From: Bryopsis sp. KO-2023 | Taxonomy: Eukaryota > Chlorophyta > Ulvophyceae > Bryopsidales > Bryopsidaceae | DNA length: 64,000 bases | Direction of reading: 5' to 3' | Assembly: GCA_030272585.1 (NCBI GenBank) | Contig: BSYQ01000002.1 | Location: 7,626,001-7,690,000, forward strand | Part shown: one piece after another, positions 1-10,670 of the stretch | Numbering within the stretch: position 1 is the stretch's first letter | Layout of the letters: the number at the start of each line of letters is the position of its first letter | Notes under the pieces: generated by a model | Databases searched by the model: none | The model's input: only the letters and a program-made list of their open reading frames with translations | What the model was told of the DNA's origin: nothing | Made by a program: the position numbers and the translations under genes

Positions 1-189
1 GTTTTCAACCCAGATCATGCGGATCCATACGGTTTCGTGCATCGGCTGATAAGCCCCGACCTATTCTCCTTGAAAAACTGTTTTTAAATTGTACTTACAT
101 TGGCCAAGTCGGTTCTGGCCGTCGACAGTCGAAGCTGTTTCTCAACAAACGAAACTCACAGACAATAGGGCCACTTTCACACAATAGCG

Positions 190-1580
190 TCAATTCCAAA
201 TGTTAGGTCTCCCACTCTCACTCTTGGACGGGCGTCGGAAAACAAGAAAGGGCTTTGCATTGGAACGGCGCCTTCTAACACCACCCCGTTGTGTTTCCCG
301 GCGGATAGAGATTTCAGAGGTGTTCACGCTTTCGTGTTGGTCGTGGTGGAATAAGTCTTGCACTCCAGCAGTAATATTCCGGCATATCGATTCCAGGGGC
401 AAAACATCGAACGGCTTTTCCACATGAATGGCGAATGCTTCAACACTCATTACAGCGAGGGAAAAGAAGAACGTTCCCGGTATCGTCCATGCTTTGCAGG
501 AGTTTGCAACGAGCACTGGGAGAAGACTCAACCAGACTTCCAAGAAGCGCGTTGCATGCCTGGAAGCAAGCAAAAAATTCATGTCGACTGTTTTGTTTCT
601 CTACAGGAAGACAGTGGGGTGCGCTGGTACTACCTTGAGAACTCGACTAGGGCAGGTTGTCTTTTGAGTCTTTCGCATCGGTCGACCATATCAGCGAAAA
701 ACGCGATGTTGCGGTCCATGCTCTTGGACGCCTTGAGCGGCATGTTTGACGAATTCACTGATTTCGAAGCTGCCTGAAGGCAGAAGTTTGGTAGATTCTC
801 GCAGCTCATCTGCAATCACAAGCATCCAAAGTATTGCGTAACAGAATCACAGCATTTCACAAGAAAACGACACGTTTAAAAAACTGAGCCCTGATGGAGA
901 TGAAGCTGGACCTCATGTCTCACCAGGCTCGCGAGCTCTTTGTCGGTCAATATGATATCCAAAGGAAAAAAGTTCTTGACTCTCTTAGCCTTATATTTCA
1001 CTTCTTTTCCTTCGGCCAGGTGGATACGGAGGCTGTGAGCGAAGGAGATGATCCACTTACCGAACTGCTCTTTTTCTTTCCCATCCTCCATATACTTCTT
1101 AGCCTGAATATCCATAAAACGATTATTGAACGGCGTGGAGTTTTTTTTCACACCACGATGCCTTGTGAGCAATCTCCACAGAAAACATATATGTTCAACT
1201 ATATAGTGTCTGAGCTCGATTTGCACGCACGAGTTTTGTGACGTCTATGGATCGGTTGAGCAATGCGGTCCAAGCCATGTGCGCCTCACGCCATCCAGTG
1301 TACATGGCGCTCACTCTCAACGCCAGCATCAGTGCCAGTGCGAAAGAGCCGAGAGTGGCAACAGTCCCACCCGCTGGAACACTCAGGGCGGGCAAAAAGT
1401 GCGAGAGAATGCAGTTTTCTCCGCACACTCTATAGGCCTCCACAACTGGAAAAAACGACATCATCATCAAATGGAAAGAAAGGCCTTTTTGGCTTGCAGA
1501 GCAGACATCCTCATTGGACCCAAACTACCTGCTGCCATGGAGGTGAAGAATAAAGCTGGCGATAGTGTTTCTTTGGACGC
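190..1580 (-). CDS. Bestrophin-family anion channel (5 downstream exons, N-terminus unresolved)
   Basis: Probable membrane anion (chloride/bicarbonate) channel. Five exons read in phase on the minus strand with GT/AG borders: 1580-1529, 1445-1231, 1103-924, 773-634 and 559-190 (stop TGA at 192-190). Exon 1445-1231 holds a hydrophobic helix followed by LRVSAMYTGWREA and WTALLNRS, the counterpart of the bestrophin helix, arginine, aromatic and W-x-x-L-x-N-x-S core. Exon 773-634 ends in DMVDRCERLKRQP, matching the conserved D-V-x-x-C-E-R element, and an AG/G split codon joins it to RHATRFLEVWLSLLP, another family hallmark. The last exon has a further hydrophobic helix, then EKPFDVLPLESIC, like the family's C-terminal E-x-P-F-x-x-L-P segment. 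Exons upstream of 1580 are not resolved; an ATG at 2072 could begin a leader. Family assignment is good, exon ends fair. Confidence 0.8.
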
Positions 1581-3753
1581 CAGGTCCCTGCACACACACC
1601 ACGTCTCCAGTGATATGGATCCCAGTTGGGAACAAACCACAGCACCTTAAGCATTTCCATCACTGGTTCAGTACCACAACTCACTGTGGAGGGCGTCGGA
1701 GATCGCACCATTTCCGAAGGACGTCGCCAATCTGCTACACAAAACGATCGTCAGAAAACGCAGAATAAAACAAACACCACCAATCGTAGCGAGCACTCTA
1801 TCCGCACCATTCCTAACCTATCTCCATTCTCATGTAGCGTGTCAGAGAACCATCTCTTGCCGTCGCACTCTTTGGGGACTTCTCCCCCATACGACGCACT
1901 GTCGTCGTAAGGAGTGGGCGCCGAATTAGTCCTTAGCCCACGAGCATTCCTAAAAGAGAATGGCCTGTCAGGGCGTCCAAATTCGGCCGTCGACAACATC
2001 TGTCGGCGTGAAGGAGGGGCTCTCGACACAGAACGAGAAGAAGGACAAGATAAGATTATGAGAGGGTGAGCCATGTTCGAAAGAGTGCACCAACGCTCTC
2101 GGAATTGAAAAAGTCAAAGCCAAAGATATGAGGGTAAACGCGCCGCCGAAACGGTTACAACCGTGCAATCAGTTACGAGGATGTTAAGAATTCATGAGGG
2201 AAGGCGACGTTACATGGCGGCGCATACTAATCAAGGTCGATCCTTAATTTCCAGACAAAATCAAATCAAATCATGATTACACACGAAGAAGCCGCTCAGC
2301 TCCAGACAAAAAAGGCAACAAGTGGATCCGAAAGCCATCAAATATCCTCGCACAAGTTGGCCACTGGGGCTCTCATAGCATCGATCCCGTGAAATAGTCG
2401 TCGTTGAAGCCACAGCTGACGTCGATCGCTCCATTAAAAGTCTATGCAGGTCGGGTGTAGAGTAAAATTTGATGCACACATCGCTTCTCCGTCACGTTCG
2501 CTCGACAATCAGAAGGCCACGAGCAGTCGCAGACAAGCATGTGGGTGTGGTCGAAGTCTTTTCGAGAAGGGTATTTAAACCCAGAGGCGGCCAATCGATC
2601 AGAGTCAGGACCCTGTCTTCATGTACAAGGTGTCGATATTGTACCCCCAATCAAAGAAAGCCTACCCTGGCCTGTCCACTGGCACTCACTTTTCCTTTTT
2701 CTCTTCTTTCCCTTTCTAGACTTCTGCGGATGGGTTAGCGACCCCTCGATTTATTTTTGTGTTTTTGTATTACTTTTGAAACTGGGCTCCTGTTGCTAGT
2801 AGTAGCATTGGATCCAGCTGTTTTCGCCTTTTTGTTTGCTTGCAATCCACCCCCCATCGTTAGAAACCAGAAAACCATGTCCAGGTCTCCGCTACCTGAG
2901 TTTTCACATTTTGAAAGCGAAATTCAACACCACCTGCATCGAATCGATATGGCTGGAAATACAAGAGCACAGTCAATGATTTGGACAGAAGATGGTGGGA
3001 AAAACCTGAGGTGTTCTATTGGAAAATAAAGTTTCTGCGGGGCTTGATTTCTTGGGAGGTGGAATATATGGTGGGACAATTGATCAGGTCAATCCAGCCC
3101 ACGCCATTTTATTTTTAATTTCACAGGATGTTTTCTTTTCGCTTTCAGGAAAGAATTTCGGCAGCAGGGCTCATTGTTCAGTTTGCGAGGGGGGTTCTTG
3201 TCGTAATGAAGAGAAAAAGAGAAAAGGAATGACGCATTTGTACAAGCAAATCCTTTTATTCAGGTGCAGAGTGGCCAGATGAGTTTATCACCGATTGCTT
3301 ACCATCTATTGATGCCATCAATGCATGCATGCATGTCTGTCAGCTCATTGAGCGCACAAAATATAACTGGAGGAAGGAATGTGTTATCTCATCTCACTTA
3401 AACTTGAGGAAGTTTTTTTCTTCTTCGTCCATTGCTTATCAATAATATTAGGGAGACAGAAATCCTCCTGTCGGTTATCTTATCCTTTTTGTTTTTTCAA
3501 AAATGTATGGATCTACTGTTACACAACAAGACCCCCTTGCAAAAACAAAATCAAAAACAAGAAGCAAGAAACAAAAACTGAACTCAACGTGAGATTTGTG
3601 TTGAAAGAGCTTATATATATCACCACAAACGAAGAGGAAAAGATCCGTCCATGAAAACCAGAAAAGCACAAACATAAAAGTGCTTATTAGGTACTACTAC
3701 AGAGAGTCGAGCAGAAAAAGGGAAGGACAGTCCAAATGCAACTGCTCATCTCT
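1581..3753. other. Spacer with possible bestrophin 5' exons and one copy of a dispersed module
   Basis: From 1581 to 2072 there are minus-strand open stretches, one with a hydrophobic segment, that may be the missing 5' exons of the bestrophin gene. Between about 2811 and 3300 lies a diverged copy of a module also found at about 15960-16400 (same orientation) and 28040-28470 (inverted). Shared landmarks are ACCATGTCCAG, TGATTTGGACA and TGATCAGGTCAATCCAG. Otherwise nothing recognised. Confidence 0.5.
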
Positions 3754-5568
3754 TCAATCTTTTTTGAGAAGCTCTTCCATCTCTTTTCTGTCGCAAATGT
3801 CGGCAGCGGTGTTTCCGCAGTTATCGCATATGTCTTTCCTTGCACCTTCGAAAAAAAAAGCCAGAGATATCATGGGTCCTAAGAACTATTACGAGCGTTA
3901 TTTTTTTCACAGGGAGTTTGGGATTTTTCTAATCCCTTCTCGTTTCTATGATATTGATAAAAGTGGGTATCTGCTTGGACCCGCTACAGACAAATAACCC
4001 CCTTTGAAAAAAACTGGAGATTGTAAGCAGTGAGAAGACAATAATTTGATTTGTTTTTCGAGCCTGTATACACCATTTAAAAAAATTCTCAGTAGCCAAG
4101 TTTTTGTATGAATGCGTATCGTCTCGATGGGAGTGACACCCTAAACAACTGAAAAAACTAAAAAATTCAACGCATGTAATATTGATTGATTGAGAAAATA
4201 CTGACAAATCGGAGTGACCTACCACCGTTGCTTAATTCCCTGGCTGCGTCAAGGCAGCCAAACATGGACGTCAAATGTAGCGCCGTTGTCCCCACGTCAT
4301 TTTGAGTATCGACATATGCCCCTGAAAAAAGGGATCAATATATACTTATCTTGTCCATCAAGAAAAGAAAACGAATTCTTCCTGCCGTTTTTATGCAATA
4401 ACGGTATGTTTTTGATTGGAAACAAATTAAATTCGACCGAGTTCCAGGTGTTTTCGGATGGGAATTCCGCCCAAGGAGGTCTTTCTGAGCAGTCATACAA
4501 AAAAAAAAGAGAGAAAAGCAAAAAAATCTTCGATTCTTCTCAAAACATTAATATTGAAAATCGAAGCTACTTGTTTCCCATCAGTGGAATTCCCTCTTGT
4601 GTTGATTGTTTTTTTAGAATTCCCTTTCATCTTTTTCATGTACACGTATTGATTAAAAAAACAAAGGAAAGATCAAGAGTTTACCAGCGTGCAACAGTGC
4701 CTTCACCGCTTCGGCGTGGTCCCGAGAAGATGCCTCATGCAGTGGAGTCCAACCGAAGTCACATTTCATATTAACACTGGCCCCTGAACACGGACGACAA
4801 CGCACGACGACGGGAAGCAACTATTAGTAGTTTCTTTTTGAACGCACAAATTGAAGATTCCCACCAATAGAAGTTTCGAGGAAAACCAAAGTTTCTTTTT
4901 TTTTCCGGGGGAGAAAACCGAATAATGTTTCCAGGAAGTCACAGAGTATCGTCGACACGAGAAATACTTTAAGCTCTACACAACTTCCAAAGAGAATTCC
5001 AGATTACTCAAAATGGTACACAGAGTTTAGATGAATGAATGAGTCAAACTGATACTATCCATGTTCACGAGAAGAAGGATGTATCTTTTTCTGTTCACTC
5101 AGCGAAAGTTTTTTTTTTGTGGACAGTCGGACGAGTTCCAAGCTTTCTAGACCGCAACTTTTACAGTGGCTGGGACGTAACAGCAACATATCATATTTAG
5201 TATTTTTAGTGGGGAAAATCGCCTTTTGTTTGTTTTGAATGATTGATAAGGAAAAATAAGCGAGCAAAGGCTTACCAGCGTGGATCAATGCCTCAACCAC
5301 TTTGAGGTGGCCATTTCTGCATGCAATATGTAATGCACTATCTCCCTGATGCCCTTTCATATGAACATCGGCCCCTGACCATGCACGACCAAGAAAGTTC
5401 TTATTCACAATTAAGTAAAAATCTAAAGTTCTGACCTGGTAAAAGCATCAATGCAACGCGATTGCTTAGAGAGAGAGCAAAAAAAATAGCAAACATAGTT
5501 CTCTTTTCAAGTTTTTGACCAACCTGCTGAAAGTAGACTTGCGACGATAAAAAAATGACCATACGCGG
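3754..5568 (-). pseudogene. Ankyrin gene copy 1, 3' part (one ankyrin repeat per exon)
   Basis: Downstream part of a coiled-coil/ankyrin gene on the minus strand. Exons: the end of exon 8 (5563-5524, continuing from 10671 across the retrotransposon), then 5374-5276, 4783-4685 and 4321-4223, each exactly 99 nt and encoding one 33-residue repeat. The first reads GADVHMKGHQGDSALHIACR and the second GASVNMKCDFGWTPLHEASS, with the ankyrin G-A-x-V, T-P-L-H and A-G landmarks. The last exon, 3845-3754, ends LLKKD-stop. The same arrangement and last-exon wording occur at 58567-60873. Ankyrin repeats bind partner proteins; the target is unknown. The gene is split by an LTR element inserted inside exon 8, so it is called broken here, though the exons themselves keep open frames. 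Confidence 0.85.
5564..5568. repeat. Target-site duplication CGCGG, left copy (Retro-1)
   Basis: CGCGG immediately before the TGTTG start of the 5' LTR; the matching copy is at 10671-10675. It lies inside an ankyrin exon. Confidence 0.95.
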
Positions 5569-5907
5569 TGTTGTTAAACCAGGTTGATAAAGGGGGAGTT
5601 GTGAGTATAGATTGGTGGTATGGGACATTAGTCTATAGGATCGACACGATTTAGAGTCATTTTCGAAGGAAGTGGCGTTTCGTCTAACGACAGAAACTAG
5701 ACCTGCGTTTTTCTGGCAAGTGGCGTTTCGCCTGAACAGTTAGGATAAAAGGGAACTTCGGAAAGGAAAGTTAGAGTGTTTGTAAAAAGACTTTTATACA
5801 AGGATCGGGTTGGAAAGTCCCCGATCAGGTCTCGCCCATACACAACACGTTCGCGTCCCCCCTGCGAACGAGGCAATCTGCAAGCACTATTTCAAACTCT
5901 ATCAACA
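5569..5907 (+). repeat. 5' LTR, type A (Retro-1)
   Basis: Begins TGTTGTTAAACCAGG and ends CTCTATCAACA. Its last base is also the A of the gag ATG. It differs from the X-element type A LTRs (32415, 41304) at shared sites, for example GATCGACACG here against GATCGGCACG there. Confidence 0.95.
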
Positions 5908-7253
5908 TGGTTTCGGAGCTCCGTAAGATTCTGATGAAGCACAAGCACGTAACGACGCTGGTCGCGTTCCTGGTACTCACTGTTTTGGAAGCAACACCGC
6001 TTACTGATAAGGAGGTAGTTGCGCAGCTGAGTGACCACCAGGAGATCACCAAAGAACACGAAAAAATACAAAAACAGGTGGAACTATTACGGGCAGAGTG
6101 GACGGATCTGACAGCTGCTAAGAACAACAACCTCCGGCCACCCAAGCCTACGCCACCTCTGGAAGAAACACCGAAGAAGGAGATAACTATTCAAAGGTCG
6201 ACGGAAAGCGGATTTTTCGCCTGGCTACGACCCCGCGAAAAAATTTATGTGATCGAAGGGTGTTCGTCAGTTCTTTGCTGCGTGCGAATGGTGGTCGGCG
6301 TAGGCTCTCACCTGCTCGAGAAAGCTTTTCAAGCAACCGTCGCTTTTTTCGTCGATCCAGTGACGACCATACATGACGTCTGGGATCGTCTGCAGGAGAT
6401 CACGCAGGATGGTGCGATTTGGATTTCGCAGGCGCTGGGTATCTTGCTTTTTGTCGGTCTGTTGAACCTGTTTGCATATTGCTACCTCTACATCCAACAC
6501 GTTTTGGGATTCCTAAAAAAAGGTTTTACGCTGTTGGAGCGCATCCCTCTTTGCCGTTTGGTAGTGATGGTAGGGAGCAAAATTTGGCGTCTACTGAAAG
6601 TCACACTTCAGGAACCTCGGGTGGATACTGCGAGGGACCAGGAGTTCAAGGAAATGAAAGCAACACTGGCGGATTTACTTAAACGAAATCAAGCCGACAA
6701 CGACAAAAGGTGCACCAAGTGCGGAAAGTTTGGCCATGTCGCCAGGCACTGTCATTCACAACGTCCACTGCGAGCAGACCCACCCTCCGATTGGAGAACC
6801 TCCCTGCCAAAAGTGCATGCAGTCGGGAATGGTGAACTGGTCGCGCCTAAGCAGACACACCTTCACACTCCGATTACACTGAATGGGGTAACAATCACGA
6901 AGTGTCTCATCGACACTGGCGCAGAGGCTAACATTATCCCACTGGCTGATTGTATTCGCCATGGATTTGCTTATGAAAAAAGTTCTAAAGAGGACAACCT
7001 CATTGGGTTCAATGGTTCCAAATCACCGATTGCAGGAAGTGTTACTATGGAGACGTCTGTTGGGCCTATGACTCAGCCAGCTCAGATTCCCTTCAAAATA
7101 TCTGCAAATGTTGGGCAGGTGATTCTGGGCTACCCAGGATTGCAACAAGTGGGTTTAACGATCAACTGTCAGTCGGGAGAACTGGTGAATCATCACACAG
7201 GCAAATGTGTCAGGTGCACAGTTGTCAAAAGATCACCTCCAAAAAACTACTAA
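5907..7253 (+). CDS. gag-pr: Retro-1 gag-like/protease polyprotein with membrane segments
   Basis: 448 residues. The ATG is made from the last A of the LTR and the first TG of the primer-binding site. Residues about 12-32 form a signal-peptide-like hydrophobic run (LVAFLVLTVLEATPL), about 43-72 a charged coiled-coil-like stretch, and about 170-200 a strong transmembrane segment (ALGILLFVGLLNLFAYCYLY). A CCHC zinc knuckle follows at 269-282 (CTKCGKFGHVARHC) and then the aspartic protease motif LIDTGAEANIIPL with the catalytic Asp at about 336. Zinc knuckle plus protease identify it as gag-protease; the membrane segments are unusual for gag and recall a fused or membrane-targeted capsid protein. 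It stops at 7253, just after the slippery heptamer. The copy at 45124-46470 differs by only a few residues. Confidence 0.9.
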   Translation: MVSELRKILMKHKHVTTLVAFLVLTVLEATPLTDKEVVAQLSDHQEITKEHEKIQKQVELLRAEWTDLTAAKNNNLRPPKPTPPLEETPKKEITIQRSTESGFFAWLRPREKIYVIEGCSSVLCCVRMVVGVGSHLLEKAFQATVAFFVDPVTTIHDVWDRLQEITQDGAIWISQALGILLFVGLLNLFAYCYLYIQHVLGFLKKGFTLLERIPLCRLVVMVGSKIWRLLKVTLQEPRVDTARDQEFKEMKATLADLLKRNQADNDKRCTKCGKFGHVARHCHSQRPLRADPPSDWRTSLPKVHAVGNGELVAPKQTHLHTPITLNGVTITKCLIDTGAEANIIPLADCIRHGFAYEKSSKEDNLIGFNGSKSPIAGSVTMETSVGPMTQPAQIPFKISANVGQVILGYPGLQQVGLTINCQSGELVNHHTGKCVRCTVVKRSPPKNY

Positions 7254-9235
7254 AGCCCCCGGAAGGGGGCACACTGACCCTGACTCAGCTCTGGCCACTG
7301 GAATCAGGACCAGGGATCCACTCGAAAGCAAATGACACACTCACGGTACTGGCAGGGAAGTCGCATTTCATCCCTCCCCTCACCTGGAAAACGCTGTATT
7401 TGCCTTTTGCCATGTCAGTCATTGGGGGCATCACCATCACCTCCGCCATCCATCGTACAGGGATTACTGCAGGAGTCAGTACTACTGCGACAGGGCATCT
7501 TCGGGTTGAGGTGTACAACAGTACCACGGAGGTACTTCATTTCACACCCCGATCGCAAATGATTCATTTGGCTGGACTGTCAGACTGGCAAGTAAAAGAT
7601 TTGGAGCCGCCACCAGAGGACTACACTGTCGCCACACTAACCTCATATCCGGAGAATTCGATCGATGCGGAGACCATCCAACGCGAAGTGTGCGACCGTT
7701 TTCCTGAAGTCGGCGACCTCAGCGAACACCCCATTATCCCGCCCATGGCCCAACTCCAAGTCGAACTGAGGGATTTACCCCATGTCACACCTACAGAAAA
7801 TGGGAGTAGGACACAGTACAGCATGGACTCAGTGGCCGACAGGCGAGTGGTACAAACACTTTTGGATGAATACGAAAAAAAAGGCTACATACAGTCAGTC
7901 ACACCATCGGATTCTGTCTATCTAAACCCTCTGCTGCCAGTGCGAAAGCCTAATAACACCTACAGGCTGACTAACGACTTCAGGAAGCTAAATGCATATT
8001 TCAGACAAGGGTCCCCACCTAACACGGAAACCAATGACACCTGGCGTGCCATGTACGACATAGACCCCTCCTGGAAGTATTTCTGTCGCATCGATCTCAA
8101 GGATGCCTTTTTTTCGATCCCGATCTCCGAGGATCTTTCCAAATTCTGTGGATTCACATGGGGTCCTCGGCGCTACATCTGGAAACGCCTCCCCCAGGGT
8201 TTTTTGTGGTCCTCTGTTCTATTTGCGGAAAGGACTGCACATGTCCTCAAAGGACTCAGTTGCATCCAGTATGCTGATGACATACTGGTGGGAGCCTCCA
8301 ATCGACAAGAGCTGCTGGACTGCGTTTTACAGGTCTATGACCGACTGAATGAATACGGGATGAAAGTTAACAATGAAAAAGTCCTCTGGTTAACCGAGGA
8401 AGTCACATTCCTCGGCTACCGAATCAAAGCTGGGCGCTGGGATTTGGGCCCCTATTTGCAGGAAAAATGTGACCAACTGGGCCAGATCACATCGGTCAAA
8501 GATCTCCAAAGAGTGATCGGCATTATCTCCTACTGTCGAAGGGCGATTCAGAATGTTGAAGTGCTGCTCGCGCCACTGCGCGCACACTTGCGTACCGCAC
8601 TGGAGAGAGGCAAAGTCAATTGGGAAGTAATTACAAATGAAACGCATGCAATTGTTCGCACGACCATGCAACGGCAACGTCAGTTACTCACTACAGGTGT
8701 GACACCCAAATCTTTCACCCTGGAAAGCGATTGGTCGTCAAACTTCGCAGGGTACATGCTGTTTATGCACCCAACCAACACCCAGTACTTCGAGGCGAAC
8801 GTGGTGGACATGGGCAGCGCGGTCATGGCTTTACCAACTTCAAGCTATTTGGGCGAATTAAAAGCGCTCATTTGGGCGTGCAAAAAAACGCGCGCAATGC
8901 GTGGCGACACCCACACAAACATCAAGACCGATGAAAACCACAGCCGATGGCCTGATGTGCTACCCCAAGCTGCTGCCGCCTGCAATGACATGGTTCATCG
9001 CATTACCGGCGACACCCCCCGGCGTTTCTGGAATGCAAGCGAGGCGGCCTGGGCCGCCGCCACCGCAAACATGGCCCATTCTCGCGCTCTCGTCAACCGC
9101 ACTCGCAATGGCTCGCCCAAACGCTGGCGGCTAGGAGCTCAAGTGTGGATTTACGATATGCGCCACACAGGAGCACTTCGAGGCAAATTTCGCCCTCGCT
9201 GGATCGGGCCAGGAAGGGTAGCACACCAGCTCTAA
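7205..9235 (+). pseudogene. pol: Retro-1 pol: reverse transcriptase, with internal deletion and premature stop
   Basis: The pol frame lies -1 to gag and is entered at the slippery site near 7244 rather than at its own ATG. It encodes reverse transcriptase with LPQGFLWSS and the catalytic YADD (codon at 8270), then the start of an RNase H domain (LESDWSSNFAGYML; GELKALIWA). After IKTD, near 8930, the frame jumps to integrase C-terminal sequence (SRWPDVLPQAAAACNDMVH), so the rest of RNase H and the integrase catalytic core are deleted in frame. Near 9233 a TCA codon, still present in the 42-46 kb copy, has become TAA, cutting off the last ~27 residues. Not expected to integrate on its own. Confidence 0.9.
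7241..7270 (+). promoter_or_regulatory. Programmed -1 frameshift signal between gag-pr and pol
   Basis: Slippery heptamer A-AAA-AAC (7241-7247) lies in the gag frame as CCA AAA AAC. A 7-nt spacer follows, then a perfect 6-bp stem GCCCCC/GGGGGC (7255-7260 with 7265-7270) closed by a GGAA loop. The gag stop codon (7251-7253) sits in the spacer. The -1 frame reads straight into the pol frame. The same signal is intact at 45107-45136 on the minus strand. Confidence 0.9.
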
Positions 9236-10331
9236 AAAACACGGTGGGAAGTTAACATGCATGATGGCCGGCGTGTCACCATGCATGCGGACTACATGAA
9301 GGAATATGAACTTTAAAAAAAAAAAAAACACAAACCACTGCAACCGCCAGGAGATCGGTGTGTGCATAGCCTGTGATTTGGTTTTTATTTTTCTTTTTGA
9401 ATCTCTTTCTTTTTCGAACTGGCGTTCGCCACCTTTTTTAGCCGCACTGCCTGTGCGTTTCTATTTAGTTCGAACTCGATTGGGACTGCTGCGGGGTTGC
9501 AGTTTGATGAATTTTTATTTTTTTCTGTTTTTCATTTTAGAACTGCACTTGGGTTTTCGGGTTTTTCTTTTTGGGCAAGCTGCCATAGCAATTTTTCAAT
9601 TTCGCCCTGGACTTGGGCTTTTTATTTCTTTGTCCAATTTAGAAAGTAACTTATTTCTTTCTTTTCTCGGACGGGATTAGGCCTGGGACTTTTCTTTCTC
9701 TTTTTCGACTTTGATCCAGCTTTCTGCAGCTTTGCCCTGGGTTGCTCAATTGGAACTGATGCATTTTGGGTTTTGGGGTTCTGGGTTTTTCTTTTCGAAC
9801 TGCATTTCTTTTTTACTCTGGACGAACTGCCATAGCACTTTATCACATTCGAGCTGGCTTTGGGCTTTCTCTCTTTCCCAATTATAAAGTAACTTATTTC
9901 TTTATTCTTTTGGAACTCGATTAGGCCTGGGATTTTTCGATTTTTGATACAGCTTTTTTCGGCTTCGCCCTGGGTTTGGGGTGTCGGTTTGGTTTTTTAT
10001 TTTTTTTTGGCTTTAGCCCTCTTTTTTATCCGCACTGGGTGTGCGTCTTCTTTTTCGTTCGAACTCAATTGGGACTGCTGGGTTTTAGTTCTCCTTTTTT
10101 CAATTTCGCACTGGATTTGCGTTTTCTTCCTGTGCAACTTATGAAGTAACTTATTTCTTCATTTGGTTCGTACTGGAATAGGCCTGGGATTTTTCCTTTT
10201 TTTCCGTTCGACTTTGATTAAGCTTTTTTCGGCTTCGCCCTGGGCTTTGAGTTCTTTTTTTTCTTTTCTTTTTCTTTCCTGTTTTTCCTTTTCTTTCTTC
10301 GGAGTTCTACAGCTCCAGGTGGGTGGGCCCA
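9236..10331 (+). other. Retro-1 3' non-coding region (T-rich, internally repetitive)
   Basis: About 1.1 kb of T-rich sequence with recurring phrases such as AGTAACTTATTTCTT, TAGGCCTGGGA and GCTTCGCCCTGGG, giving loose repeats of a few hundred bases. It ends in the polypurine tract and the 3' LTR. Antisense frames here are lysine-rich artefacts. Confidence 0.75.
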
Positions 10332-10670
10332 TGTTGTTAAACCAGGTTGATAAAGGGGGAGTTGTGAGTATAGATTGGTGGTATGGGACATTAGTCTATA
10401 GGATCGACACGATTTAGAGTCATTTTCGAAGGAAGTGGCGTTTCGTCTAACGACAGAAACTAGACCTGCGTTTTTCTGGCAAGTGGCGTTTCGCCTGAAC
10501 AGTTAGGATAAAAGGGAACTTCGGAAAGGAAAGTTAGAGTGTTTGTAAAAAGACTTTTATACAAGGATCGGGTTGGAAAGTCCCCGATCAGGTCTCGCCC
10601 ATACACAACACGTTCGCGTCCCCCCTGCGAACGAGGCAATCTGCAAGCACTATTTCAAACTCTATCAACA
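10332..10670 (+). repeat. 3' LTR, type A (Retro-1)
   Basis: Reads identical to the 5' LTR at 5569-5907; followed by the CGCGG target duplicate at 10671-10675. Confidence 0.95.

Larger units (their letters stand above)
5569..10670 (+). mobile_element. Retro-1: LTR retrotransposon (Ty3-type), recent insertion in ankyrin exon
   Basis: A 5102-bp element bounded by 339-bp LTRs (5569-5907 and 10332-10670) that look identical base for base and start TG and end CA, with a 5-bp target duplication CGCGG. The primer-binding site TGGTTTCGGAGC follows the 5' LTR directly, and a purine-rich AGGTGGGTGGGCCCA precedes the 3' LTR. Order inside: gag-like ORF with zinc knuckle and aspartic protease, -1 frameshift signal, reverse transcriptase, truncated RNase H, deletion, end of integrase, then a T-rich 3' region of about 1 kb. 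Identical LTRs imply very recent insertion, but pol is damaged, so it was probably mobilised in trans or broke afterwards. Its closest relative is the 42-46 kb element. Confidence 0.95.
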
